The notes under the pieces are model-generated. The model made no database searches. It saw only the letters and a list, made by a program, of their open reading frames with translations, and was not told the origin of the DNA. Shown here in pieces: positions 37,563-47,000 of a DNA stretch of 64,000 bases (the stretch's first letter is position 1; each line of letters starts with the position of its first letter). A program made the translations under genes and the position numbers. Source of the stretch: Amycolatopsis methanolica 239 (GTDB lineage Bacteria; Actinomycetota; Actinomycetes; Mycobacteriales; Pseudonocardiaceae); NCBI RefSeq assembly GCF_000739085.1, contig NZ_CP009110.1, positions 5,580,001 to 5,644,000 of the forward strand, written 5' to 3'.

Positions 37563-39511
37563 CAGGCAGCCCTCCTGCGCACCTCGGTGGCCAGCGTGTC
37601 GGCGGCGACCTCGCCCAGCGGCACGTGCTCGCCGCCCAGCCGCGCGGCCAGTTCCGCTGCGAGCCCCAGCCGCATCCGCCCGGTCTCGCAGTCCATCACC
37701 ACCGACGCGACGCCCGCCCCGGCCAGCATGTCCGCGGCCTGCTGCGAGCGCGCGACCGCGTCCGCGCCGCTGGTGGCGCGGCCGTCGGTGACCACGACCA
37801 GCAGCGGGCGACGGCGCGGGTCCCGCACCGCCTCGACGCGCAGCACGCGCGCGGCCTCCAGCAGTCCTTCCGCGAGCGGGGTCCGCCCGCCGGTCGGCAA
37901 CCCCTCCAGCCGCGTGGCGGCGGCCTCGACGCTGATCGTCGGCGGCAGCGCCAGCTCGGCGCCGCCCGCCCGGAACGTCACCAGTCCGACCTTGTCCCGC
38001 CGCTGGTAGGCGTCCAGCAGCAGGGACAGGACAGCGGCCTTGACCTCCCGCATCCGCGACTTCGCGCCCATCGAGCCGGACGCGTCGACGCAGAACAACA
38101 CGAGGTTGCCCTCGCGGCCCTCGCGCAGCGCGAACCGCAGGTCGCTGGGCCGGAGCACGAGGCCGGCGCCGTCGCGGCCGCGGGAGCGCTGGTGCGGCGC
38201 GGCCGCCCGCACGGTCGCGACCAGGTGCGGCCGTCCCTCGCGGGCGCCGGGCGGCCGGACGCCGATGGTCCGGCCCGCGTCGGTCACCGCGCGGGACCGC
38301 TTGCCGTGCGCGCCCTCACCGATACCGGCGACGCTGAACATCCTGGCCCGGTACGGCTTTCCGGCGCCGACGGCCCGCTGCTCACCGCCGTGTTCGCCGT
38401 TCCGGTCACCGTGTTCGCCGTTCCGGTCACCGAGTTGGCCGCTCCCGTCGAGGGTGTCCGATCCGGAGCCGGGGCCGTCGTCGTCCGGCGGACCCGGGTC
38501 CTCCGGCGGCTCGGCATCGCGCAGCGCCTGTTCGAGCTGTTCCTCGTCGATCCCGGGCGCGTCGAACGGGTTGCGGCGGCGCCGGTGCGGCAACGCGAGC
38601 CGCGCCGCGACGCGGATGTCCTCTGTGGACACCTCGGTGCGCCCGCTCCACGCCGCGTGGGCGACCGCGGTGCGGGCCGTGACGATGTCCGCGCGCATCC
38701 CGTCCACCTCGAACGCCGCGCACACCTCGGCGATCTGCCGCAACGCCTCGTCGCTCAGCTCGACCGACGGCAGGAGCTTCTGCGCCGCGGCGATCTCGGC
38801 CGCGAGCTGGGCGTCGGTGTCCTCGAACCGGGCGGCGAACGCATCCGGATCCGCCTCGTAAGCCAGCCGACGGCGGATCACCTCGGCGCGCTGCTCCGGA
38901 TCGCGGCTCGCGGCGACCTCGACGGTCAGCCCGAACCGGTCGAGCAGCTGCGGCCGCAGCTCGCCCTCCTCCGGGTTCATGGTGCCGATCAACACGAACC
39001 GCGCCGCGTGCGACACCGACACGCCCTCGCGCTCGACGGTCGCGCGACCCATCGCCGCCGCGTCGAGCAGCGTGTCGACCAGGTGGTCGTGCAGCAGGTT
39101 GACCTCGTCGACGTAGAGCAGGCCGCGGTGCGCGGCGGCGAGCAGGCCGGGCTGGAAGTCGGTGACGCCCTCGGTCAGCGCGCGTTCCAGGTTGAGCGAG
39201 CCGATCACGCGGTCCTCGGCCGCGCCGACCGGCAGTTCGACCAGTCGCGCGGGACGGCGCAGCGCACGGGTGTCGTGTGGCGCGTCGGGGCAGTTCGGGT
39301 CGGGCGCGGCGGGGTCGCAGGAGAACCGGCAGCCCTCGACGACGTCGACCTCGGGCAGCAGCCCGGCCAGCGCGCGCACCATCGTCGACTTCGCGGTGCC
39401 CTTCTCGCCGCGCACCAGCACGCCGCCGATGGCCGGGGAGATCGCCGAGAGCACCAGCCCGAGCCGGAGGTCCGGCATCCCGACGACGGCGGTGAACGGA
39501 TACGGCCTCAA
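37562..39511 (-). CDS. Putative cobaltochelatase subunit: fused magnesium-chelatase ChlI and ChlD domains
   Basis: The 649-residue protein has an AAA+ ChlI domain (Walker A GEKGTAKS at residues 35-42; Walker B LLYVDEVNLLHDH), an acidic Pro/Gly/Asp-rich linker (about residues 335-400) and a C-terminal VWA domain with MIDAS DASGS at residues 476-480. In mycobacteria and relatives this fusion is next to cobO and cobB and is thought to act with CobN; no CobN is in this window. The start is a rare TTG at 39511 with AAGGAG six to seven bases upstream. The linker contains a 21-nt tandem duplication (38390-38431) that encodes repeated GDRNGEH. Confidence 0.88.
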   Translation of the reverse strand: MRPYPFTAVVGMPDLRLGLVLSAISPAIGGVLVRGEKGTAKSTMVRALAGLLPEVDVVEGCRFSCDPAAPDPNCPDAPHDTRALRRPARLVELPVGAAEDRVIGSLNLERALTEGVTDFQPGLLAAAHRGLLYVDEVNLLHDHLVDTLLDAAAMGRATVEREGVSVSHAARFVLIGTMNPEEGELRPQLLDRFGLTVEVAASRDPEQRAEVIRRRLAYEADPDAFAARFEDTDAQLAAEIAAAQKLLPSVELSDEALRQIAEVCAAFEVDGMRADIVTARTAVAHAAWSGRTEVSTEDIRVAARLALPHRRRRNPFDAPGIDEEQLEQALRDAEPPEDPGPPDDDGPGSGSDTLDGSGQLGDRNGEHGDRNGEHGGEQRAVGAGKPYRARMFSVAGIGEGAHGKRSRAVTDAGRTIGVRPPGAREGRPHLVATVRAAAPHQRSRGRDGAGLVLRPSDLRFALREGREGNLVLFCVDASGSMGAKSRMREVKAAVLSLLLDAYQRRDKVGLVTFRAGGAELALPPTISVEAAATRLEGLPTGGRTPLAEGLLEAARVLRVEAVRDPRRRPLLVVVTDGRATSGADAVARSQQAADMLAGAGVASVVMDCETGRMRLGLAAELAARLGGEHVPLGEVAADTLATEVRRRAA

Positions 39512-39534
39512 GCGAACTCCTTCGCCACGCGCGG

Positions 39535-39690
39535 GTGTCCTCGCCCGCCTGAACAGGGCACGTGCCGGGCACGTAACGGCCGTCGAAGCTCTGGCTCCCG
39601 GCCCGCTGGCCGGTCACAGTGGCGGGACCGCCCCGGAATCGCACCGGGTTCCTGCGGCGACCGTCCCCAGGATCATCGCATACGGTCTCC
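39535..39690 (-). promoter_or_regulatory. Cobalamin riboswitch upstream of the chelatase-cobO-cobB-cobC operon
   Basis: Read on the minus strand, the leader shows the AdoCbl aptamer core: GAACCCGGTGCGATTCCGGG (near 39630-39652), then GCGGTCCCGCCACTGTGACC (39617-39636), then the B12-box-like GGGAGCCAGAG (39589-39599). The segment towards 39535 holds further stems and would form the expression platform next to the AAGGAG/TTG initiation region. This predicts lowered expression of the operon when cobalamin is plentiful. I saw no second copy elsewhere in the window. Confidence 0.88.
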
Positions 39691-39694
39691 CCCC
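39681..39694 (+). promoter_or_regulatory. Putative -10 for a leaderless cobL transcript
   Basis: TACGGT at 39681-39686 precedes the cobL GTG (39695) by eight bases, with no SD between. It lies opposite the 5' part of the riboswitch, so the two divergent promoters are packed into about 30 bases. Confidence 0.45.
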
Positions 39695-40870
39695 GTGAGG
39701 ATCGTCGTTGTGGGTGTCCCGGCCGACGGGTGGGCCGGGCTGACCGAGCCCGCGCGCGCCGAGATCGCGGCTGCCGACGTGCTGTTCGGCGGCCGCCGCC
39801 AGCTCGACCTGGTGCCGCTGGACGTGCCGAAGGTGGCGTGGCCGAGCCCGCTGCTGCCCGCGCTGGACGGCCTGTTCGCCGAGCACGCCGGACGCCGGAC
39901 CGTGGTGCTGGCCAGCGGCGATCCGCTGCTGTCCGGCATCGGGACGACGCTGGTCAGGCGGTTCGGCGCGGAGCACGTACGGATCGTGCCCGCCGTTTCG
40001 TCGGTCGCACTCGCGCGGGCCAGGATGGGCTGGTCCGCGGAGGAGATCGAGGTGGTCAGCGTCGTCGGGCGCAGCGTGCACCGGGTGAGCCGGGCGCTGG
40101 CGCCGGGGGCGCGGCTGGTGGTGCTCAGCTCCGACGGCGGCACGCCGGCGGAGCTCGCCGGCGTGCTGGTGGCAAGGGGTTTCGGCGAGAGCAAACTCAC
40201 GGTGCTGGAGCAGCTCGGCGGGCCGGCCGAGCGCCGCGTCGAAGGTTTCGCGCGAGACTGGTCACACCCGGTGGGCGATCCGTTGAACGTCGTCGCGGTC
40301 GAGTGCGCCGGCCCCGCGTTGCCGACCCTGCCCGGGCTGCCGGACGACGCCTTCGAACACGACGGGCAGATCACCAAGCGGGACCTGCGGGCGAGCGCGC
40401 TGGCCCGGCTCGCGCCGGTGGCCGGTGAGCTGCTGTGGGACGTCGGCGCGGGCGCCGGCAGCGTCGGGATCGAGTGGTCGCGGGCGCATCCGGCCAACCG
40501 CGCGATCGCCGTCGAGCGCAGTGCGGAACGGGTCGCGCGGATCCAGCGCAACGCGGACCGGCTGGGGGTGCCCGAGCTGCGGGTCGTGACGGGTGCGGCG
40601 CCGGAGGTGCTGGCGGACCTGCCCACGCCCGACGCGGTGTTCGTCGGCGGCGGGCTGGCGTCGCTGGACGTCTGCCTGGACGCGCTGCGGCCCGGCGGAC
40701 GGCTCGTCGCCCACGCGGTGACGCTCGACTCGGAACAGGCGCTGGCGACGGCGTACCAGCGGCACGGCGGCGAGCTGACCCGGATCGCCGTCGAGCACGC
40801 CGCGCCGCTCGGCGGATTCACCGGCTGGACCCCGGCCCGGACCGTGACGCAATGGAGTTTCGTGAAATGA
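39695..40870 (+). CDS. cobL: Precorrin-6Y C5,15-methyltransferase (decarboxylating), CbiE-CbiT fusion
   Basis: The 391-residue fusion has an N-terminal SAM-dependent tetrapyrrole methylase domain (residues about 1-200; LASGDPLLSGIG) and a C-terminal Rossmann methyltransferase/decarboxylase domain (about 210-391; LLWDVGAGAGSVGIEWSR). It methylates C5 and C15 and decarboxylates the acetate on C12. The GTG start fits a leaderless transcript. It overlaps cobM by four bases. Confidence 0.95.
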   Translation: MRIVVVGVPADGWAGLTEPARAEIAAADVLFGGRRQLDLVPLDVPKVAWPSPLLPALDGLFAEHAGRRTVVLASGDPLLSGIGTTLVRRFGAEHVRIVPAVSSVALARARMGWSAEEIEVVSVVGRSVHRVSRALAPGARLVVLSSDGGTPAELAGVLVARGFGESKLTVLEQLGGPAERRVEGFARDWSHPVGDPLNVVAVECAGPALPTLPGLPDDAFEHDGQITKRDLRASALARLAPVAGELLWDVGAGAGSVGIEWSRAHPANRAIAVERSAERVARIQRNADRLGVPELRVVTGAAPEVLADLPTPDAVFVGGGLASLDVCLDALRPGGRLVAHAVTLDSEQALATAYQRHGGELTRIAVEHAAPLGGFTGWTPARTVTQWSFVK

Positions 40871-41628
40871 CCGTGTTCTTCATCGGCGCCGGGCCCGGCG
40901 CGGCGGACCTGATCACCGTGCGCGGGCGGGACCTGCTGGCGCGCTGCGGGGTCTGCCTGTACCCCGGCAGCCTCACGCCGCCCGACCTGCTCGCCCACTG
41001 CCCCGCGGACGCGCGCCGGATCGACACAGCGGACCTGTCGCTGGACCAGATCGTCGGCGAGCTGGTCGCGGCGGACCGCGCGGGCCACGACGTGGCGCGG
41101 CTGTGCTCGGGCGACCCGTCGATCTACAGCGCGGTGGCCGAGCAGATGCGCCGCCTCGACGCCGCCGGTGTGCCGTACCAGGTGGTGCCCGGCGTGCCGG
41201 CCTTCGCCGCGGCCGCCGCGGAACTGGGGCGCGAACTGACGGTGCCGACGATCGGGCAGAGCCTGGTCATCACGCGCGTCCAGGCCCGCTCGACGGCCAT
41301 GCCGGACGGCGAGACGCTGGCGAACTTCGCCGCGACCGGCACGACGCTGGCCGTGCACCTGGCGATCAACCGGATCGAGCAGGTGGTCGAGGAGCTGCTG
41401 CCGCACTACGGCGCGGACTGCCCAGTGGCCGTGGTGCACTGCGCGAGCCAGCCGGGGCAGCGGATCCTGCGCGGGGTCCTGTCCGGCATCGCGCAGGAGG
41501 TGCGCGCCGCGGGAATCGACCGCGCGGCGGTGATCTTCGTGGGCCGCGTGCTGGCGGCGGGGAAGTTCCCGGACAGCTACTTGTACTCGGCGGCGCGGGA
41601 CCGGTCGGAAAAGCTCAGGCCCCGCTGA
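40867..41628 (+). CDS. cobM: Precorrin-4 C11-methyltransferase
   Basis: The 253-residue SAM-dependent methylase has MTVFFIGAGPGAADLITVRG at the N-terminus, VARLCSGDPSIYSAVAEQM, VVPGVPAFAAAAAELGRELT and the CobM-type motif VHLAINRIEQVVEEL. It adds the methyl at C11. The ATG overlaps cobL. Its 3' end overlaps the convergent cbiD by 14 bases. Confidence 0.95.
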   Translation: MTVFFIGAGPGAADLITVRGRDLLARCGVCLYPGSLTPPDLLAHCPADARRIDTADLSLDQIVGELVAADRAGHDVARLCSGDPSIYSAVAEQMRRLDAAGVPYQVVPGVPAFAAAAAELGRELTVPTIGQSLVITRVQARSTAMPDGETLANFAATGTTLAVHLAINRIEQVVEELLPHYGADCPVAVVHCASQPGQRILRGVLSGIAQEVRAAGIDRAAVIFVGRVLAAGKFPDSYLYSAARDRSEKLRPR

Positions 41629-42667
41629 CCCCGACCACGTTCCCCGCCCGGTCGATCACCAGCACGTCCACCGCGACCGGCGCCGGGGCCAGCACCGACG
41701 CCGCGAAGGCCCGCGCCCGGTCCGCGACCGCCTCGCCGATCGGGAAGCCCGCCTCCTGCGACAGCTGCAGCGCGTGCAGCGCAGTGTTCGCCTCGAGAAT
41801 CCGCGCGGCCAGCGGCTCCGGCGCCTGCGAGGCCAGCAGCGCGAGGTCCACTTGCGACCGCTTCGAGTGCAGGTCCAGGTGCCCGGCCGCGAGTTTGGAC
41901 ATCTTCGCGAACCCGCCGGCGATCGTCAGCCGCGGCACGGGATGGCGCTTCACGTACTTGAGCACCGCGCCCGCGAAGTCGCCCATGTCGAGCAACGCCG
42001 TCTCCGGCAGCCCGTACCGCGCGGCCACCGCCCGCTCCGACGTGCTGCCCGTCGCACCGGCCACGTGCTGGTGCCCCAGCGCCCGCGCGACGTCGACCCC
42101 GCGCCGGATGCTGTCGATCCACGCCGAGCACGAGTACGGCACCACCACGCCGGTCGTGCCGAGGATCGACAGCCCGCCGAGGATGCCGAGCCGCGGGTTC
42201 CACGTCTGCCGCGCCAGCTCCTCGCCCTCGGGCACGGAGATCTCGACCACGACATCCCCGGCATCGCCGAACTCGGCCGCGACCCGCCGCACCGCCTCGG
42301 TCATCAGCCGCCGCGGCACCGGGTTGATCGCCGGCTCACCGACCGGCAGCGGCAGCCCGGGCAGGGTCACCGTCCCCACCCCGACGCCCGCGCGGAACGT
42401 CACGCCGCTGCCCGGCTCGCCGCGCCGGACCGTGGACAGGATCAGCGCGCCGTGCGTCACGTCCGGGTCGTCACCGGCGTCCTTGATCACCCCGGCGGTC
42501 GCCGAATCCACGTCCAGCCGCTCGGTGGCCAGCGCGAACGCCGGGCGCCGCCCCTGCGGCAGCTCCACCTCGACCGGGTCGGGGAACTCGCCGGTGAGCA
42601 GCGCGGTGTACGCGGCCGTGGTGGCCGCGGTCGCACACGCTCCGGTGGTCCACCCGTACCTCATCAC
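41615..42667 (-). CDS. cbiD: Cobalt-precorrin-5B C1-methyltransferase type protein
   Basis: The 350-residue protein is a clear CbiD: RYGWTTGACATAATTAAYTAL at the start (quoted in part), INPVPRRLMTEAVRRVA, LSILGTTGVVVPYSCSAWIDSI and GHQHVAGATGSTSE. CbiD methylates C1 in the oxygen-independent pathway. Here it sits with CobG and BluB, whose reactions need oxygen, and no CobF is seen, so it probably replaces CobF. The start is GTG 42667 or the adjacent ATG 42664. A CATACT box six bases before the GTG suggests a leaderless message divergent from cobK. Confidence 0.92.
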   Translation of the reverse strand: MMRYGWTTGACATAATTAAYTALLTGEFPDPVEVELPQGRRPAFALATERLDVDSATAGVIKDAGDDPDVTHGALILSTVRRGEPGSGVTFRAGVGVGTVTLPGLPLPVGEPAINPVPRRLMTEAVRRVAAEFGDAGDVVVEISVPEGEELARQTWNPRLGILGGLSILGTTGVVVPYSCSAWIDSIRRGVDVARALGHQHVAGATGSTSERAVAARYGLPETALLDMGDFAGAVLKYVKRHPVPRLTIAGGFAKMSKLAAGHLDLHSKRSQVDLALLASQAPEPLAARILEANTALHALQLSQEAGFPIGEAVADRARAFAASVLAPAPVAVDVLVIDRAGNVVGVSGA

Positions 42668-42671
42668 CAGG

Positions 42672-42684
42672 CAGTATGGCTGGC
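42672..42684. promoter_or_regulatory. Overlapping divergent -10 boxes of cbiD and cobK
   Basis: On the plus strand CAGTAT (42672-42677) is seven bases before the GTG at 42685. On the minus strand CATACT (42679 to 42674) is six bases before the cbiD GTG at 42667. The boxes overlap by four bases, so RNA polymerase could probably serve only one direction at a time. Confidence 0.4.
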
Positions 42685-43425
42685 GTGACGGAAGTACTCG
42701 TGCTCGGAGGCACCGGTGAGGCCCGCGCGCTGGCCGCCGGGCTCGTGCAACGCGGCGTCGCGGTCACGTCGTCGCTGGCCGGACGGGTCGCCAACCCGCG
42801 TCTGCCGGTCGGCGAGGTGCGCGTCGGCGGCTTCGGCGGGCCGGACGGCCTCGCGCGCTGGTTGTCCGAGCACGGCACCGCCGCCGTGGTGGACGCCACA
42901 CATCCGTTCGCCGAACGCATCGGCGCCTCCGCCGTCGAGGCCGCGCACCGGGCGAACGTCCCCCTGCTGCGCCTGCAGCGCCCCGGCTGGCAGCAGGGCC
43001 CCGGCGACGACTGGCACTGGGTGGACACCCTCGACGAGGCCGCGGACCTGGTGGAACGCCTCGGCGAACGGATCTTCCTCACCAGCGGCCGCCAGGGCCT
43101 GTCCGCCTTCGCGCGCTGCACGCGGCCGCACTTCCTGGCCCGCTGCGTCGACCCGCCGGAGCCGCCGCTGCCGCCGCGCCTGGAGGTCCTCCTCGACCGC
43201 GGCCCGTACACCGTCGAAGGCGAGACCGCGCTGCTGCGTGAGCACCGCATCGACGTGCTGGTCACCAAGGACAGCGGCGGCGAGATGACCACCGCGAAGC
43301 TCGTCGCGGCCCGGCAGGAGGGCGTGCCGGTGGTCGTCGTGCGGCGCCCGGCGCGTCCGCCCGCGCACACCGTCGCGGACGTGGGCGCCGCGCTGCGGTG
43401 GGTGTCGGCGATCCTGGACGCATGA
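42685..43425 (+). CDS. cobK: Precorrin-6A reductase
   Basis: The 246-residue NADPH-dependent reductase starts VTEVLVLGGTGEARALAAGL and has the CobK motifs VVDATHPFAERIGASAV, FLTSGRQGL and LVTKDSGGEMTTAKLVAAR. GTG 42685 matches the usual CobK N-terminus and the -10 spacing; an in-frame ATG at 42676 is the alternative. It reduces the macrocycle before CobL acts. It overlaps bluB by four bases. Confidence 0.93.
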   Translation: MTEVLVLGGTGEARALAAGLVQRGVAVTSSLAGRVANPRLPVGEVRVGGFGGPDGLARWLSEHGTAAVVDATHPFAERIGASAVEAAHRANVPLLRLQRPGWQQGPGDDWHWVDTLDEAADLVERLGERIFLTSGRQGLSAFARCTRPHFLARCVDPPEPPLPPRLEVLLDRGPYTVEGETALLREHRIDVLVTKDSGGEMTTAKLVAARQEGVPVVVVRRPARPPAHTVADVGAALRWVSAILDA

Positions 43426-44084
43426 TCGAGGAGTTCTACGAGGTCCTGCGACGACGGCGGGACGTGCGCGCGGAGTTCACCGGCGAGCCCATCGACGACG
43501 AGGTGCTGACCCGTGTGCTCGAGGCCGCGCACTCCGCGCCCAGCGTCGGACTCACCCAGCCGTGGGATTTCGTGCTCGTCGAGAGCACCCGGACGCGCAC
43601 CGCGTTCCGCGACCACGTGCTCACCGAGCGCGAGGTGTTCGCCGCGTCGCTGCCGCCGGAGCGCCGGGAGACCTTCGCGCCGATCAAGATCGAGGGCATC
43701 CTGTCGTCCTCGCTCGGTGTCGTCGTGACCTACGACGAGAGCCGCGGCGCGCCGGACGTGCTCGGCCGCCACGCGATCGCCGACGCCGGCCTGTATTCGG
43801 TGTGCCTGGCCATCCAGAACCTCTGGCTGGCGGCCACCGCGGAAGGCCTCGGCGTCGGCTGGGTGAGCTTCTACCGCGAGGAATTCCTGCGCGACCTGCT
43901 CGGGATCCCGGCCGGGGTGCGGCCGGTGGCGTGGCTCTGCCTCGGCCCGGTGAGCCGGCTGCAGGACATTCCGGACCTGGAGCGCCACGGGTGGCGCAGG
44001 CGGCGGCCGTTGTCGGCGGCGACGCACCGTGAGCGGTTCCGCACACCCCCATCCCGTAGCGAGCGCGAGGAAGCATCGCGATAG
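43422..44084 (+). CDS. bluB: 5,6-dimethylbenzimidazole synthase
   Basis: The 220-residue flavin-dependent nitroreductase-fold protein has FYEVLRRRRDVRAEF, AHSAPSVGLTQPWDFVLV, GRHAIADAGLYSVCLAIQNLWLAA and GLGVGWVSFY. These are the BluB features that cannibalise reduced FMN with oxygen to make the lower ligand. ATG 43422 overlaps cobK by four bases, so the ligand enzyme is coupled to corrin-ring synthesis. The C-terminus is short and basic. Confidence 0.92.
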   Translation: MIEEFYEVLRRRRDVRAEFTGEPIDDEVLTRVLEAAHSAPSVGLTQPWDFVLVESTRTRTAFRDHVLTEREVFAASLPPERRETFAPIKIEGILSSSLGVVVTYDESRGAPDVLGRHAIADAGLYSVCLAIQNLWLAATAEGLGVGWVSFYREEFLRDLLGIPAGVRPVAWLCLGPVSRLQDIPDLERHGWRRRRPLSAATHRERFRTPPSRSEREEASR

Positions 44085-44094
44085 CGTTCTGCCA

Positions 44095-47000
44095 ATGTGG
44101 ATGGCCAGCAGGACACCTACTGTCGCACCGGATGAGGTGACGGACCCGGACCAGCCGGGCACTTCGGCACGCACCTCCCCGGAGCGACCTCACACGTTCT
44201 TGTGGCGGCTGCTCGCCGTCGTACTGGGCCTGTTCGCCGCGGGTTGCGCGGTCGCCTTCCCGTTGCTGCCGGTCGTCCAGGACACGGCGAAGATCGTGTG
44301 GCCGGCCGGCAGCGACACGCGCCCGGTGAACGCCCCGCTCGTCGGCTACTGGGCGCAGGACCTGCAGGTCGGTGTGCCGTGCGCGACGATCCAATCGCTC
44401 GACGCGCGCACCGCGGGCGCGGGGCTGCTGTTCTCGACCGTGCCGCCCGCCCGTGCGGGCAACGGCGCCGGCCTGCAGCTCAACGTCCAGGACGGCGTGC
44501 TCACCGCGACCAGCCGCGGCCAGCAGGTCGCGCGCCAGCCGTTGCCCGCGACAGGGTGTGACGTGCGGGTCAGCTCGACCGCGACGCACACCACCCTTTC
44601 GGTGGCGGGCACCCCGGTCTACGACTCGGCGGGCGACGTCCGGCCACGCGTGCTGGGCATCTACACCGACATCTCGTCGGCGCGGGACCCGATCGCCGGC
44701 CTGTCGGTCGGCATCACCCCGGACACCCGCTACCAGTCGTCCCCCACCGGGCTGAAGGTCGGCATCGGCGTGTTCGGCGTGCTGTCGCTGATCGGCTGCC
44801 TGATCGCGGTGAACCGGCTGGACTCGGGCACCGCGCGGCGCGCGCCTCGGTGGGCGCCGATCGGCTGGTGGAAGCTCACCAAACGGGACGTGACCGTCTT
44901 CGGCGTGCTCGGCGCGTGGGTGTTCATCGGGCCCGTGACCTCGGACGACGGCTACATCCTGACCATGGCCAGAGTCGCCGACCAGGTCGGCTACCTGACC
45001 AACTACCACCGGTGGTTCGGCGTCGCGGAGGCGCCGTTCGGGTGGAACGACCACATCTACGAGCTGATGGCGACGGTGTCCACGGTGCCGACGTGGATCC
45101 GGTTGCCGTCGTTCCTGCTCGGCGTGCTGAGCTGGCTGCTGATCAGCCGTGAGGTGCTCCCGCGGCTGGGCAAGGAGGTCCGGATCAGCCCGGCGGCGGG
45201 CTGGGCCGCGGCCGTGGTGTTCCTGGTGTGGTGGCTGCCGTTCAACAACGGTGTCCGTCCGGAGCCGTGGGCCGCGCTGGGCTCGCTGATCGCGCTGTGC
45301 GCCGTGGAGCGCGCACTGGTCACGCGGCGTTTGCTGCCGCTGTGCCTCGGTCTGATCGGGGCCGCGTTCGCGCTGGCCGCGACGCCGACCGCGTTGATCG
45401 CGGTGGCGCCGTTCCTGGTGGCCGCGAAGCCCTTGTTCCACCTGCTGCGCGGCCGGGCCCGCGATTCCGGTTGGGCCGCGGTGCTGGCGCCGATCGCGGC
45501 GGCCGGGTTCATCGTGTTGATCGTGGTCTTCGCCGACCAGACGTTCTCGACGGTGATGGAGGCGACCCGCCTGCGTGGCTCGGTCGGCCCGAACAAGTCG
45601 TGGTACGAGGAGCTGTCGCGGTACGAGCTGCTGTTCGAGAGCAGCGCGGACGGCGCGCTGACCCGCCGGTTCCCGGTGCTGCTGCTGATCCTGTGCACCG
45701 GCACCTGCCTGGTGGTGCTGCTGCGCCGCGGCCGCATCCAGGGCGCGGCGCTGGGCCCGGCCCGCCGCCTGATCGGCACCGTGGCGCTGTTCTTCCTGCT
45801 GCTGGCGCTGACCCCGACCAAGTGGACGCACCACTTCGGCGCGTTCGCCGGTGTGGGGGCGGCGATGGCGGCGCTGACCGCGCTGGCGACGAGTTCGACG
45901 GTGCTGCGGTCGCGGCGCAACCGGGCGGCGTTCACCGCCGGGTTGCTGGTGGTGTCCGCGCTGGCCGCGACGGGCCCGAACGCGTACTGGTTCGTGTCCA
46001 GCCTCGGCGTGCCGTGGTGGGACAAGGCGCCGTCGATCAAGGGCTACCACCTGTCCACCGCGCTGCTGCTGGCCGCGGCGGTGGCGGCGGTGTTCGCGTT
46101 CGTGGAGAACGTGCGCATGCAGCGGCCGGGTGCGCCGCCGCCGGTGCAGGAGCGGGGTGGCCGGGCGCTGCGGCTGGGCGCGACGTCGCTGGTCGTGGTG
46201 TGCGGGGCGGTCGTGGTGTTCGAGGTCGCCAGCATGGCGAAGGGCATCCAGAAGCAGATGTCGACGGGCAGTTACAGCCTGGCCGCGGCGAACGTGGACC
46301 ACTTGTTCGGCAAGAGCTGCAACCTCTCCGATCACGTGATGGTCGAGCAGGACCCGGTGTCGAGCATGCTCAAACCGGTGTCGGCGGTGACCGTGCCGGA
46401 GACCACGGCGCAGGAGAACTCGACGCTGCCCCGGCCCGAGGACGAGGGCAACGAGAAGTCGTCGGCGGGTTTCCACACCGACGGCAACGGCGACGACGAC
46501 CCGCTGACCTCGCCGCCGCACGGTTTCACCACGGCGACCGTGCCGATGTGGAGCAGCTATCACGAGGGCTCCGCGACTGGCCGGCTGCGCACCGACTGGT
46601 ACGCGTTGCCGGACCAGCACGCAGGCGCGCAGGTGACGATCGCCGCCGCGGCGCCCCCCGGCAAGGCGACGAGCGTGGCGCTGGAGTTCGGCCGGGAGAC
46701 GCCGGCGGGTGTCGAGGTGGTGCGGTCGACGACCGTGCTGGCGGAGAACGTCGGCACCGGGGCGTCGGCGGACGAGACGAAGTGGGCCGACGAGCGGCTC
46801 GACATCGGTGATCTGCCCGCGGACGTGAATCGGGTGCGTGTGGTGGCCAAGGACGACGACATCACGGGCGACGGCTGGGTCGCGGTGAGCGCCCCGCGCG
46901 TGCCGACGTTCACCACGCTGACGCAGCGGGTGGGCAGCGCGCCGGTCTACATGGACTGGCCAGCGGCGTTCGTGTACCCGTGCATGAACCCGGTCGCCTC

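Noticed and set aside
38427..39644. Minus-strand frame crossing the riboswitch and overlapping the chelatase
   Set aside because: The part upstream of 39511 is the aptamer RNA, and the rest is out of frame with the conserved ChlI-ChlD protein.
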